Assembly: GCA_022495005.1 (NCBI GenBank)
Contig: JAGYXB010000360.1
Span: 372,001 to 436,000, forward strand
Length of the DNA stretch: 64,000 nucleotides
Reading direction: 5' to 3'
Source: Rhyacophila brunnea
Taxonomy: Eukaryota; Arthropoda; Insecta; Trichoptera; Rhyacophilidae
Part shown: piece by piece, positions 9,770 through 20,576 of the stretch
Layout: each line of letters begins with the position of its first letter
Position numbering within the stretch: the first letter of the stretch is position 1
The notes under the pieces: generated by a model
Seen by the model: the letters and a program-made list of their open reading frames with translations, nothing else
Told to the model about the DNA's origin: nothing
Databases searched by the model: none
Translations under genes and position numbers: made by a program

Positions 9770-11971
9770 ATGGAATGTAATAGGATACAGACATCCGAAA
9801 CGCCTCGTAAGAGAAAAGTTAATAAAACCAAGCAAACATTAATAAAAACCGCCAAAATAAAGGGAAGTGATCATGTCAATCATGTTGGGAAACGACTCTC
9901 AAAAAAGTTATCGGTGAAGATTGCAGGTAGGAATAATTATGTATTCATAACATATATTCAATTAAAAACTTATACATTATTAATACGTACTAAAATATTT
10001 ACCATGCTGAATAGTTTGTGTGATTAAATTTAGTTCACAATGGCTGTGAATACTTTGAAGTTATGACTTCTTTCGAATGCAAAGCATTGTATTTACTATG
10101 TTGTTTTATGTAAATGTATGTATGATTGTAATAAAGTATATTATGTAGGATTGTACTTAATTGATTATTATGTTTCCAGGTGCAAGAGGTTTCATTGTTT
10201 TACAAAAATAAATGAAGATTTACGGAAAGAAATATTTGAGAATTTTTATGAAATGGATTCTAAAAATCAACAAGATGGCTATATATCTGGATGTATAGAA
10301 GTAGTACCGATCAAGAGAAGACGTCCGAGAAAAAATACTCCGATAATAATAAATGATGTCAATGATCATGGTATATTCAAGCATTCAGCATCATATAAAT
10401 ATAAAGTGAGTATTCATTGAATTAATAAAAAATGTACATTCAAATTAGGTATTACACCTATTATACCTAATGATAATGTGTTTGAAAAACTAATTATTTT
10501 TTCTCTTTATTTACTTTAGATACGATCTACATCTGATGGTATTAACGAAGAAGTCTGTATGAAGGCATTTGTGGCAATACATGGTATTACGCATTCCCGG
10601 CTGCGACGTATTCAAGACAACATCACATTTTCGGGTTCGGCTCCTATGGACAAACGAGGAAAGCATCCAAATCGCCTAAGAGCAGTGCCTGAATCAGTGA
10701 TTCAGTTGATTCACATTCATATACAATCATTTAAGGCACGTCAAAGTCATTATTCTTTCGCGAAAAATAAGAATGTTAGGTATCTTCCGGAAAATTTGAC
10801 TATTATGAAAATACACGAGATGTTTTTAAGTAAATACAGGCTTCAACTAAACTATGACACATACTACAGAGTATTTACAACTAGATATAATTTGTCATTT
10901 GGAGCTCCTCGAAGCGATACGTGTTCATACTGTGATTCAGTTACAACCAAACTGAAATTACCCGATCTCTCTGAAGATGAAAAACGTAAGATTGAGATAG
11001 ATTATCAACTTCACCTGGCTAAAGCACAACAGTTTACTACAACGAAGCAAAGATTAAAAGAACTCGCAAGTGGTTCAAGTGATACCACAGTCATATCGTT
11101 TGATTTTATGCAAAATTTGCCTTTACCGAATATGGTAACAAATGCGGTATTTTATTCCAGACAGCTATGGTATTACATTTTTGGGATACATGACCTAGCC
11201 AGAAATGATGTATATATGTACACGTATCATGAAGGATTCGCCAAACGAGGTCAAAATGATGTAACATCTTTGTTACTACATTACATAAACCACCATCTGC
11301 CAGCAGGCACGAAAACATTGTATATTTTGAGTGACGGATGTGCTGGACAAAACAAAAATTTTGTTATGATTTGGTTTTGGTATATGGTGGTACATGTATT
11401 AAAAAAAAATTGAACGAGTCATCCATATATTTCCTATCAGAGGGCACACATTTTTACCAAATGACGCTGACTTTCATTTGTTCAGCAGTGCAAGGAAAAC
11501 AATCCTTGCAGACGTGCCAGAGGATTGGGATAAAGTTGTATTGGATGCCAGAAAAACTCCTGGGCCCTTTATTCTGGAGAAACCGGAGCAAAAAGATTTT
11601 TAAATATTAAAGATACGTTAAAGCCTTACTTTAAGTCATCCTTCGGCAGAGATTTTCATCTTAGGCAAGTTAGAATGTACAAAATAGACAAGGATTGTAA
11701 GGGAGAAGTGCTTTGCAAACATCTCAGTTTCTCTGGACTGTGGGATAGATTCAATATAGTGAAAAGACATCAAATGCCAGTCACGATTGCATTTAAGCCA
11801 GCATATGATGGCTTAATTCCATTGAAAGGCGCAAAGAAAAAAGATATTTTAAAATTAACTAAGTATTTACAAAATCCAATAAATGCATCATTTTATGAAA
11901 ATTTGCCGTGTGACAATGATACAAATGATAACGTTGAAGAAGACAGTGAAGGTGTGAGTGATCAAGACTAA
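9770..11971 (+). pseudogene. DDE transposase-like gene, three exons, two homopolymer frameshifts
   Basis: Exon 1 is about 9770-9926 (or to 9940), basic: TPRKRKVNKTKQ. Exon 2 is 10180-10405 and contains VVPIKRRRPRKNTP. Exon 3 is 10520-11971. The donor GTGAGT at 10406 and acceptor TTACTTTAG at 10519 are clear and in phase. Exon 1 to exon 2 is out of phase by one base, so its donor is uncertain. Exon 3 has a Cys pair (TCSYCDSV), then candidate acidic motifs ISFDFMQNLPLPN, LSDGCAGQNKN and RGHTFLPNDADF. It ends in an acidic tail, VEEDSEGVSDQD. One extra A in the A9 run at 11400-11409 and one missing T near 11596 break the frame; apart from these, exon 3 reads through. The product would be about 610 residues. 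The DxCxGQNKN plus GHxFLPxD pattern is shared by many uncharacterised insect and cnidarian TE-like proteins. I infer an RNase-H-fold integrase and cannot name the superfamily. The frameshifts may be assembly errors. Confidence 0.7.
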
Positions 11972-12194
11972 TCAGTAGTAATATGCACATGATTGATTTT
12001 ATTTTAAATATTTAATTGAAGATTTTTTTAAAACATGTAAGTACGCAGCTTAATAATTGGTTATGATGTGTCAAAACCTTCTTAAATGTAGTATTATGAT
12101 TAAAAAATAACAGAAATATATATTTTTTGTTTTATTTAATAAAATTATAATTTTATTCATACTATTTGCTTTTCCATGTTTTCAATTTTGTTAT

Positions 12195-12445
12195 AAAAAC
12201 GACAAAGGTCCAAAAATTGTGTAAAAACAGCAAATGTCACATTCATTTCTTTTTAAATATCTATTTAACAAACATCAATTTGATATTTTATTTACATACA
12301 TACAGTGCATATAAGGCTCCTCCATGAATCTTCATTGTCAAATTATTAAAAATGTGTTTGACAACCAAGATATTATGTTTTTATCCTCTCCTGAAAAAAA
12401 TGACCTTTGTGACATTTGCTGTTTTTATGCCAAGATCTTCAATTT
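12195..12445. repeat. Right subterminal repeat cluster
   Basis: AAAAACGACAAAGGTCC (12195-12211) and AAAAACAGCAAATGTCAC (12223-12240) are in the same orientation as the left cluster. TGACATTTGCTGTTTTTATG (about 12410-12430) is inverted and belongs to the terminal inverted region. Confidence 0.7.
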
Positions 12446-12907
12446 TAAATCTAAAACATTGATTGATAAGCGTACCGTAATACCTCATATAGACGAAAGC
12501 ATTTTATTTGCTCATTGAATCGATGTTGCCATTTTTGTCATTTTTTGAAAAATTCAGAATGAGATAATAACCTACGCTAAGATTATTTTATTATTACAAC
12601 GTGTTTCTTAGCTCGTATTCTTATTTGTCCGGTACAAATCTTGCAATCGATTTTTAACTAGCTTCCCGACCAGCAAGACATTTGAAATTTTTAGAATACA
12701 TCAGAACACGATGCCAATGCATTTTTTTAATACTTTTAGCCATCTTTAAGTAGATTTGATTTCATTTTCAGTTAATTCTGTTTTGTATGAAATGTTATTT
12801 CGGAAGAAATCCGTAAAAAGTAAAACACTATTATTGGTTGCTAGGGGTCTGGGGTCCTAAAAACTAAATTATTAATATATACGTGCGTTACCATGGAAAT
12901 CAATATA

Positions 12908-14200
12908 CGAGGGTGGGTCAATAAGTCCTTATAAAAGCCGACAGGTGGCGCGACTAGTACTGTAAGCGGTTTGTTTTCATGCAGCGGCACTACCGATTCA
13001 GTATGCTGCGAAGTTTCAATCAGATTTGTCGGGTTTTTGTGTGTTTTTCGTACATTTAAAAAAATTCTTGTGGAAAATGGAAAAATGGAAAATGGAGAAA
13101 ATTGAGTTTAGAGCTGTTATTAAACATTTTAATATAAAGGGTTAACAGCAAAGGAAATAAAAAATGAGTTGGATTTAGTTCACGGCATATCTGCTCCTTC
13201 ACTTGCAACTATTTATAACTGGTTAAATGAATTTAAACGTGGTCGTACATCAACAAAAGATGAACCACGCTCAGGACGTCCTGTAGAGGTGACTACACCA
13301 GAAATGATCAATAAAATTCACGATATGGTGTTAAGTGACCGAAGATTAAAGTTGAGTGAGATAATTGAGGTTACAGGGATCTCAAAAGGTAGCGTCATTT
13401 CTATTTTACATGACAAATTGGGCATGAAAAATATTTCTGCAAGATGGGTGCCGCGTTTTGCTCACAGTCGACAATAAACGCAATAGGGTGGTGGCCTCTA
13501 AAGCCCTGTTGTCGCTCATGCAACGCAATCCGGATGAATTTTTCGTCGCTTTGTGACTGTAGATGAAACATGGATACACCACTATACTCCCGAGACGAAA
13601 GAACAGTCAAAGCAGTGGATTGCGAAGGCAAACCATGTCAAAGAAGGCGAAAACCGTAAAATCAGCTGGTAAGGTTATGGCTACTGTATTTTGGGATGCA
13701 CGTGAAATTATTTTCGTTGACTATTTGGAAAAGGAAAAACAATAACAGGGGATTATTATGCATCTTTATTGGACCAGCTAAAAAACAAAATTGAAGAAAA
13801 ACGGCCTCATTTAAACGGGAAAAAATCCTCTTTCATCAGGACAATGCCCGTGTTCACACATGTTTACGATCAATGGCTAAAATTGAAGAATTGAAGTTCG
13901 AATTGGTCGACCACCCAACGTATTCGCCAGATTTAGCCCCAGTGACTTTTTCCTTTTCCCAAACTTAAAAAAATGGCTAAGTGGACAACGTTTTTTTTCA
14001 AATGAAGAAGTCATCGATCGGACAAATGCTTATTTTGAGGACCTTCCGAAAACTTATTTTTCTGACGGTTTAAAAAAAATTGAGAAACGTCTAACCAAGT
14101 GTATTGAGCTCCAAGAAAATTATGTTGAGAAATAAAAAAAAAATACAAAAATAAAACCTGTTTTAATGCTTTTTTCTAAGGAATTATTGACCCACCCTCG
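12908..14200 (+). mobile_element. mariner element, 1293 bp
   Basis: TIRs CGAGGGTGGGTCAATAAGTC and the complementary GACCCACCCTCG end. Flanked by TA (12906-12907, 14201-14202), the Tc1/mariner target. Its length is the usual full size for mariner. It contains one decayed transposase gene. Confidence 0.95.
13077..14135 (+). pseudogene. mariner transposase, full-length but frameshifted
   Basis: Start at 13077 (or 13092). The N-terminal helix-turn-helix region is visible (AKEIKNELDLVHGISAPSLA, then RSGRPVEVTTPEM). The catalytic domain carries the mariner triad: VTVDETWIHHY (D1), LFHQDNARVH (D2) and YSPDLAPxDFF-type (D3), i.e. a DD34D enzyme. The frame is broken near 13142 (missing T in KGLTA), near 13460, around 13545, between 13630 and 13740, and just after YSPDLAP (about 13943). 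It ends NYVEK-stop at 14135, a normal mariner length of about 345 residues. Inactive as it stands. It could have been cut in trans only when intact copies existed. Sub-family not assigned. Confidence 0.9.
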
Positions 14201-14364
14201 TAAAATGTCAAAATGACATTTCAGTATCTGTGTTTATTCAGTATTTCTATCAAGTACAATTTTTGTTTGATCGTTTAAGCTAGTCAAGTCAATTTTATAT
14301 GATTCAACAGAAAATTTAAAAACGTTGTAAGTATATAAATAGTTCTTTTTATCTTGTAATTATT

Positions 14365-14771
14365 TTACTCTAGCATGGTTCTAATTTTACATTTACAGAG
14401 CAGTCCCACACGTGAATCTATTTAGTTTTTCGCGAATAAATAATAATGAATACTTAGGTATGTATATTTTGGCGATTGTCACTTGTACCTCTTGGGCTTT
14501 AGGCCTTTCAATTATTTCGTGTCTAGGCCACCGGAAAAACCGACGGATGTACGCATATTAGAATACAATATCTTATAGAATCTAAATTCTTGTGTAATTG
14601 TTTTTGAGGTGAGTCAGCCATTCGCAGCTGCGTTGTAGGTTTATATTGAGAACTAAAAAATAATCTAGTCCTAGTGTAAAGCGAACTACAATTTTATTAA
14701 TGAATCTGCAATGCGAAATAATGTGTAATTATCTAGAGCAGAGATTAGGAAACTTAATTTGGGACTTATAG
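14365..14771. other. No feature recognised
   Basis: AT-rich flank between F2 and B2. No domain-bearing ORF, no TIRs. Confidence 0.5.
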
Positions 14772-14779
14772 GTATATCC

Positions 14780-15184
14780 TATGGCCCCCACATCCTGAAG
14801 CGGGCCCCCAAGCTAGGATATTTGAAGGTAGGGCCCCCCTACCTATGGCTAAGGATAAAGGCGCTGTGATGCTCTACATTCTACAGTAGCGTTTTTCAGA
14901 TGATGTACGTGGTAAAATTTATGTGTATATTTAGTGTTTTTTTGTATAGTAGGTACATCCATTTGAATTATAGAGTTGTCGAGTATCGATACACAATTAA
15001 GAATTGTATCGTACAAGCACATAATTTTAAATAATAACATTATTGAAGGAAGACAGTGCCGCAGTCGACTTTTATTTACTGTTAGAGAAAATTTGTGATG
15101 TGTGTGTATCTCACTTGTCTGGTCGACTCACCACGCCGGGCCCCCAGGCTTGAGCCCTGTCAGCCCCCCTCTGTGGGGGCCATG
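14780..15184 (+). mobile_element. hAT family B copy B2
   Basis: TATGGCCCCCACATCC to GTGGGGGCCATG, flanked by a perfect 8-bp TSD GTATATCC (14772-14779, 15185-15192). An intact reference copy of the family. Confidence 0.95.
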
Positions 15185-15192
15185 GTATATCC

Positions 15193-15594
15193 CCAATGAC
15201 AATAGATTGTCTTTTGTTTAATTCATCGACACCCTAAGTTACTAATTATGTACCATTGTTAAGAGTATTACCTACTCAATATTATATTATTGATCAACCC
15301 TATCTATCTGTGTTACTATACATGTCATACCCTTGTACATGAACTGAGCGTCTCTAATATTACTTACTTACTATTTCATATATTGCATACCATTGTAAAT
15401 GACTCTAATATCATTCAACTCAGATCATTCAACATGTTCAAACTTAACTAAACTCTGCTCACCGAGTTGTTTCACTGCGGATTGAACTCTCCTGAGTTCT
15501 TTCCCTTTTATTTACAACATATAACTGTGTTTTGAGACCATGGCGAATACACTTTACTGCAGATTAACATCCATCGAGTCTTATTACTGACATT
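15193..15594. other. No feature recognised
   Basis: Diverged sequence with local near-repeats of a CATACCxTTGTA motif. Nothing identifiable. Confidence 0.4.
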
Positions 15595-15942
15595 GAAGCG
15601 CCTAGTTTCAAAAGCCCCTAAAACGGCTTTTGATAATTTTTGAGTTAGATATGTAGTAGTTAGATAGATATTTTTGTGACGTATATGATGGCCAAAAATT
15701 TAACTTTAAAAAACGCAAAAATTCGTCAATACATATGATCAAAAATTAGGGTAAATTTCAAAACCCGCTAAAATTGTTGGGTGTGCTTTTCAAATACCGC
15801 TAAAATGGAAAGCAAACGAGAAAGAATGTAACGAATGAAAAAATAAATACATAAAGTTCACATATTTAATAGATATGATTTTTTCTCATTTTTCTCAGTA
15901 CTACCTAAAATCGTTTTAGGGGCTTTTGAAACTAGGCGCTTC
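15595..15942. mobile_element. MITE with a perfect 31-bp terminal inverted repeat
   Basis: The left end GAAGCGCCTAGTTTCAAAAG continues to 15625 and is matched without error by the complement of 15912-15942. Inside, TTTCAAAACCCGCTAAAA (about 15757) and TTTTCAAATACCGCTAAAA (about 15788) repeat part of the TIR. No convincing TSD. Non-coding, 348 bp. Confidence 0.85.
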
Positions 15943-16433
15943 GTATCTACACCTTCCACTGGACCACGTATCAGGGCCCGTTGATAAGGATTTCCTTTGC
16001 CGAAAACATAACAGATAATGGATTTTTTTGGTATATACGCCGTACGAACTATTCTATTTAGTCAAGTTATTCTGCAATGATTGTTTATAGTTTACACTTA
16101 AAACCACAGGTGTGAATCAGCTGATGAAACCGGCGCATCCAACGCTTCAGGGAAAACCTCCACTGGGTCTGACGTATGATATTATTAATCGTACGTTGAC
16201 TCAGTCAGCTGTTTTGTAATAATCAATCAAACAATAATAATGATTAATGACTTTCACATGGTATGTTTAGTATTGACGTATTTTGAAAACAATAATTCCA
16301 CTACTTACCATTTGTTTTAAACACGTTAATTAAAAATGTTGCACTGAAGTTTTTAATAGTTCTAATTGGTTAGTGCTAATTAAATGCAGGGCTGTCAGAA
16401 GTAACGATTAAACTAAATTAATAATAATAATAT
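15943..16433. other. No feature recognised
   Basis: No coding or repeat signal I can support. Confidence 0.45.
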
Positions 16434-16890
16434 CTAATGTATAACTATTTTCGCAGGGTAGAGGGAAATGAAAGAGCCGAGGAATTGGCTCGGCATGGTG
16501 CCTCCGTATTCAAGACCACGATACCTTACGACAAAATAAATAACTCCGTAGCTACACGAAAACCATTTAATGGTGAATAACGGATAGAGGTAGTGGTATG
16601 TACTTAAACTCTCCAACACAGAAGCTGATAGGAGAGCTTATACCATCCATTTCAACAGCATGAGAAGTTAAGGTACACAAAGGACTATGTTTCGAGATTA
16701 ATCAGATCATGGAGTCTGTAATTGCCCATGCGACGAAGGAAGCGACCAGGGCGTGCTACATCTACTCCTTGATTATCCAATTCTCACCAAGGTGCGACAC
16801 AACCTGAACTTTTTAATACATGACAGACGCGGATATCCTAGATCTTCTTGGGACAATCGCAAACGAGGCTGGAAGGGATGCGCTTTTTAA
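16434..16890 (+). pseudogene. LINE fragment: RNase H end and C-terminal cysteine region
   Basis: Reads RVEGNERAEELARHGASV, the conserved end of the RNase H domain found in R1/I/Jockey-group LINEs (GxxGNExADELARxGA). About 250 bases later it reads CPCDEGSDQGVLHLLLDYP, like the Cys-rich LINE C-terminus. Stops and shifts lie between. No ends or tail are recognised. The aspartate of the canonical ADELA motif is glutamate here. Confidence 0.6.
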
Positions 16891-17937
16891 TTGTTTCTGC
16901 ATTGATTTAATAAGAAGCATCAAAATAATAAACTATAATAATATGCAAAAACAAATAAATATGATTTATGCCTTTCAGATACAGTGATTGTACTCATATA
17001 TAAGCTAGGATAAGTATTTTAAAATCTTAATTCTACAGCATGTATTCTCAGAAATTCTGTCTATACGAGATCTAAATGAGATGTCATGTGACTTCCAAAA
17101 CTCACTAAAATCACACGAAATGATTAAAAACTTGAGGTTACCACTTGCAAACATGGCTCGTTTCAATATTCTTGAAGAAATTAACTCTGAATCGCATTTT
17201 ATAAAGAAAAATACAATATTTTAGACAGTGGCCTCAACCCTGGCTTTTTTACATACACCATATCAAATCAAAATAGCGCGAAACTTTCAAATGTGGCTTA
17301 TTCCACAATAATTATTATGTATTATTTTAGTTTCAAAGACGGTTCGTTTCACATTAGCCAATAGCAGCTCAGCTTTTATCATTAGTCATATCACTTGCAA
17401 AGGCGGATTTATTCAAATTGTTAAGCTTTAGAGACGGTTCTATCCGACTTTCACTTTCAAAGTTGGCTAGATAAATAGTAAATAGATTTTTTATTCATAT
17501 TGAAATGAACAAGTTTCAATCTGTTTTCAATTTTAAATATACCACACTAAAAAATCATACAAGTAAGTTTTTTATAAGTATGTAACAGTTAATTGCATTT
17601 TGCCGCAAAATATGTTTTTGGGAATGAGCCAAGATTGCAAATAGTACCCTCACATAATGACACACGTCATAGTATGTCTAATAATTTGTATTTGACGTGA
17701 ATCAGCTGACAAAAATGACAAAATATTGTCATAATTAAAAAAAAAAAATATGACAAAAAACAGAAACTAAATTTATTTAATACCAACCATTTGCGCTTGA
17801 AAATAAAAACGTAATTTAATAAAATTGTTGTTAATAATAGCCGTACAAATGTATTAAAAACAAATTAGCTCCGATGAAACATTTACCTACTTAAGTAAAC
17901 CACTTGACAGTAGGTACAGGCATAATGTCATATTAGA
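16891..17937. other. About 1 kb without recognised features
   Basis: AT-rich with poly-A runs. No ORF with a domain and no copy elsewhere in the window. Confidence 0.5.
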
Positions 17938-19150
17938 TCAAATCAAATCAAATTTATTTATTTTACATATAATGAACATAACAAATTATAAATTCAAGCC
18001 GTTCACGACATGACATAAAATAAGTGTTAATAATTTTTTAAAAATAAAAATACAGAGAATAAGTAATAAAATAAATAAAATAAGTAACAAAATAAAAGTA
18101 GATGGAAGCACACAGAGTGAACTTTGATAGACCCTATCTTAAAAACTTATAAAACAATGTCCACTTAAATTCACCCTCACGTAAGTGGAATATATCAATA
18201 TCCGAAGCGATTTCATTAAACATGGTTACTGCCCTCCCAATTGGCATTACTAATGGCAGGTTAGTTCTGCACCGTGGGAGAACAAACAACGGATGCCCTC
18301 GATTCCTAAGGTAATTATTAGAGACACACAAGCCAACATCACCAAGAATGGCAGAATTCACATTTACGCCGCGTATAAGTCTGAAAAAAATATGTAGCTA
18401 AATAAAGATCCCTTCTAAATTTTAAGCTACAGTATGTAAGCATCCCTAAGGCATAAAGCCCACCAAGACGGACAAGCGGGCGAAGTCGGCGTAAGAAGCG
18501 TATATTCATAACCATAATCACACGCTTCTTGCCGCGCATTACCCTTCACCTATGTAATAAAGGGCCCAAGAAGTACAAAATAATTATTATTACAGCGCCT
18601 CTCATAACAAAGCAATAAAAATATTATATTATTTCTCGGGGCTTGTAATTAAATATCGGACACGCAATAACTAAACAAAGCGTACATTGTTCTTAATAAT
18701 GGCTTCTCGCCCGTCTTATCGACGACGCTTCGAGCAGCGTGATTTTGCTTGCTGTGTTCAATGAATGGACTCCGTTGTATTTTCGTTAAATCGTATCGCT
18801 GAGAAGCGAAAAACGGTGACTCATGCGGCACGCGGGCACAAGGCGTCGTCAAATCCAGTGTGCGCTGGCGTATTTGATTACGTTGTATTTTCGATGATTT
18901 ACGCGTCACTTGTAGAAATTTTGCGCGAGCGCCGCACTCGCTGCGTCAATGGGCTTTATGCCTAAGAGAAAATCAGTCGGATAGAGCCACGGATAATATC
19001 CATACAGCCGAAAGTAAAGGAGTCTTAAAAAATTCTTTTGGACTCTCTCCACCATAAGGCCGTACTTCAACTGATGCGGGGCCCAAACGATAGACCCACT
19101 CTCAAGTCTGCTTCTAACTAAGGAGTTATAGAGAATTTTTAGTACCGTAA
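17938..19150 (-). pseudogene. LINE family G, RT C-terminus and 3' UTR, copy G1
   Basis: Minus-strand frames give LYNSLVRSRLESGSIVWAPH, ERVQKNFLRLLYFRLYGYYP and (after removing a 513-bp insert at 18450-18962) PTDFL joined to LGMLTYCSLKFRRDLYLATY. Then follow CRTNLPLVMPIGRAVTMFNE and a 3' UTR with an AAATAAATTTGATTTGATTTG tail on the left. This is the end of a CR1/Jockey-like ORF2. 5'-truncated near 19150. Without the insert the frame is nearly open. Confidence 0.8.
18450..18962. mobile_element. PIF/Harbinger-like MITE inside LINE G1
   Basis: TIRs GGCATAAAGCCCA and TGGGCTTTATGCC, extending imperfectly into GCGGGCG/GTGCGGCG. TSD TAA at 18447-18449 and 18963-18965. Excising it with one TAA copy restores the codons for FLLGMLTY in the LINE. 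GC-rich with no transposase. The open frames inside are antisense noise. Confidence 0.9.
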
Positions 19151-19599
19151 CATCCTATATAGATAACTATAAGCATATAAAGGAATTGTATTATTGTTAT
19201 TTTACCGGTAAAAGTATCATATAAAACCGACCGGTCAAATCCCGGTTATCGATTGCACAATCCTGTCAGAATAAATGTCATAATAGACTTTACGAAGTAC
19301 ACGATGTTTGTTTGTCATAGATACGAGGTAGGTAGTCACACAAAACTCATAAAATATTACAATGTGCCTACCTATATAAGTGTTAATCGTGTATGCATAA
19401 TTCTTTGTTGCACGTATTATAACACAATATAAAATATAATACTTATTCAAAGTCGTAGTAAAATTAGATTGGTACATAGTAATTGTTTAATATTATCGAT
19501 CAGTATTATGATCCTACCAGCGCTCGAAATGGATTTTTTACGAACTGGAGCGCTCGATAATAATTTTCCTAATATGTCAACATATTTGAGTTCTAATTG
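19151..19599. other. Unassigned, with a family Q fragment at 19516-19590
   Basis: CAGCGCTCGAAATGGATT and GAACTGGAGCGCTCGATAA match the left end of hAT family Q (see 30330-30553). The rest has no signal. Confidence 0.5.
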
Positions 19600-20150
19600 C
19601 TAGTTCCTAAAAGCGATAAGTCCACATTTGGTCAAAATCGAGAAAAAAATACGCACGTATTCTTTGTATAATTTTACACAATATGTATTGATCTATAAAT
19701 TTCAAAAAGCGACATAACCCTACGAAAAAAAATATTTTAAGTCTCGATTTATTACAAAAAGCGCCAAGTCCGTGTTTCATATTATTCAAAGCTTGGTTGA
19801 TTTCGCGCGTGTTTAAGTCAGCCAATAAGGGAACGTTCAATGTTGGAAATGGCGTCTACCATGCTGTAGCATCCGGTAAACTCATGACAGGGCCACGGAA
19901 ATATGTGCCTTATGCGAAATAAATTAAAATGTGAGGTTCAAGTAGCGCTATGTCCAATTTTATGTTGCCTATATTTATTACATTTAAGAGTTTATCGGCT
20001 AAAACAAATTGGCATTTGGTTCTGATTTTGACATAGAATACAACGGAAAAAATAATCTTACGTTAAAACAAATAATTGAAGCTTGAAACATAAAAACGTT
20101 GTTACCCGCAAATATCGAATTGTGGACTTGTCGCTTTTTGTAATTAGACG
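19600..20150. mobile_element. Non-autonomous element with AAAAAGCGACAAGTCC subterminal motifs
   Basis: Left CTAGTTCCTAAAAGCGATAA then GTCCACA. The complement of the right end reads CTAATTACAAAAAGCGACAA then GTCCACA. Direct copies of the motif also occur at 19701 (TTCAAAAAGCGACATAACC), 19753 (TTACAAAAAGCGCCAAGTCC) and 19938 (CAAGTAGCGCTATGTCC). There is no ORF of note. The motif and its arrangement resemble those of the transposon at 9266-12560. Confidence 0.7.
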
Positions 20151-20231
20151 CCTAATTTATCAAATTTAAGGTATATTTTATAAAAAATGAGTATATTAGA
20201 TTATTGAACCGGATGTGCGGTCCATTTAGAG

Positions 20232-20568
20232 CAATGATACTAAACCTTTTTCTTCTTCTGGCCAAATACATATTTGTAAAGTAACGCGGGCCGTATCACT
20301 ACTGGTGTGACTAAAAAAATCATGAAACCCCTCCTTTTTTACAAAACATTTTTGAGATTTTAAAAATTATGCGTGTTTTTTCAATTAATCGTGTGCAATC
20401 GCAACACTCTTATACCAGATCTGATGTGGACCATAATGACAATCCTCTTCGGGTGTCACTACATGTGCGTCAAAGTCGAAACGAATCTCAAGATATACGA
20501 AATTCCTGATAATAAATGTGTTTCGGGCCGCACATAAAGCTTAAAGGGCCGCAGGTTGAGTATCGCTG
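20232..20568. mobile_element. Short hAT element, CAATGATACTAAACC ends
   Basis: TIRs CAATGATACTAAACC and GGTTGAGTATCGCTG. Perfect 8-bp TSD ATTTAGAG (20224-20231, 20569-20576). The internal ends GGGCCGTATCAC and GTTTCGGGCCGCAC are typical of hAT MITEs. Non-coding. Confidence 0.9.
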
Positions 20569-20576
20569 ATTTAGAG

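Larger units (their letters stand above)
9266..12560 (+). mobile_element. Near-complete DDE-type DNA transposon, superfamily unassigned
   Basis: The boundaries are approximate. The best inverted match is AATTGAAGATTTGGCATAAA (9395 on) against the complement of 12396-12450, with 20-bp-scale matches only. Outermost candidates are TTTCAAAAAGCGG (about 9273) and the complement of ATTTTTTGAAAAA (about 12540). Subterminal motifs of about 17 bp (AAAAACRRCAAAKGTCC) occur at least four times on the left and three times on the right. It encodes the three-exon transposase-like gene at 9770-11971. I cannot define a TSD. Confidence 0.65.
12594..14364 (+). mobile_element. Helentron-like family F copy F2, split by mariner
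   Basis: Begins TTACAACGTG and ends CTTGTAATTATT after the hairpin. At an internal TA it received a 1.29-kb mariner (12908-14200). Joining the flanks restores the F sequence seen elsewhere. Confidence 0.85.

Noticed and set aside
18649..18965. Opposing frames with rather ordinary composition
   Set aside because: They lie wholly inside a Harbinger-like MITE, match no domain and have no start context.
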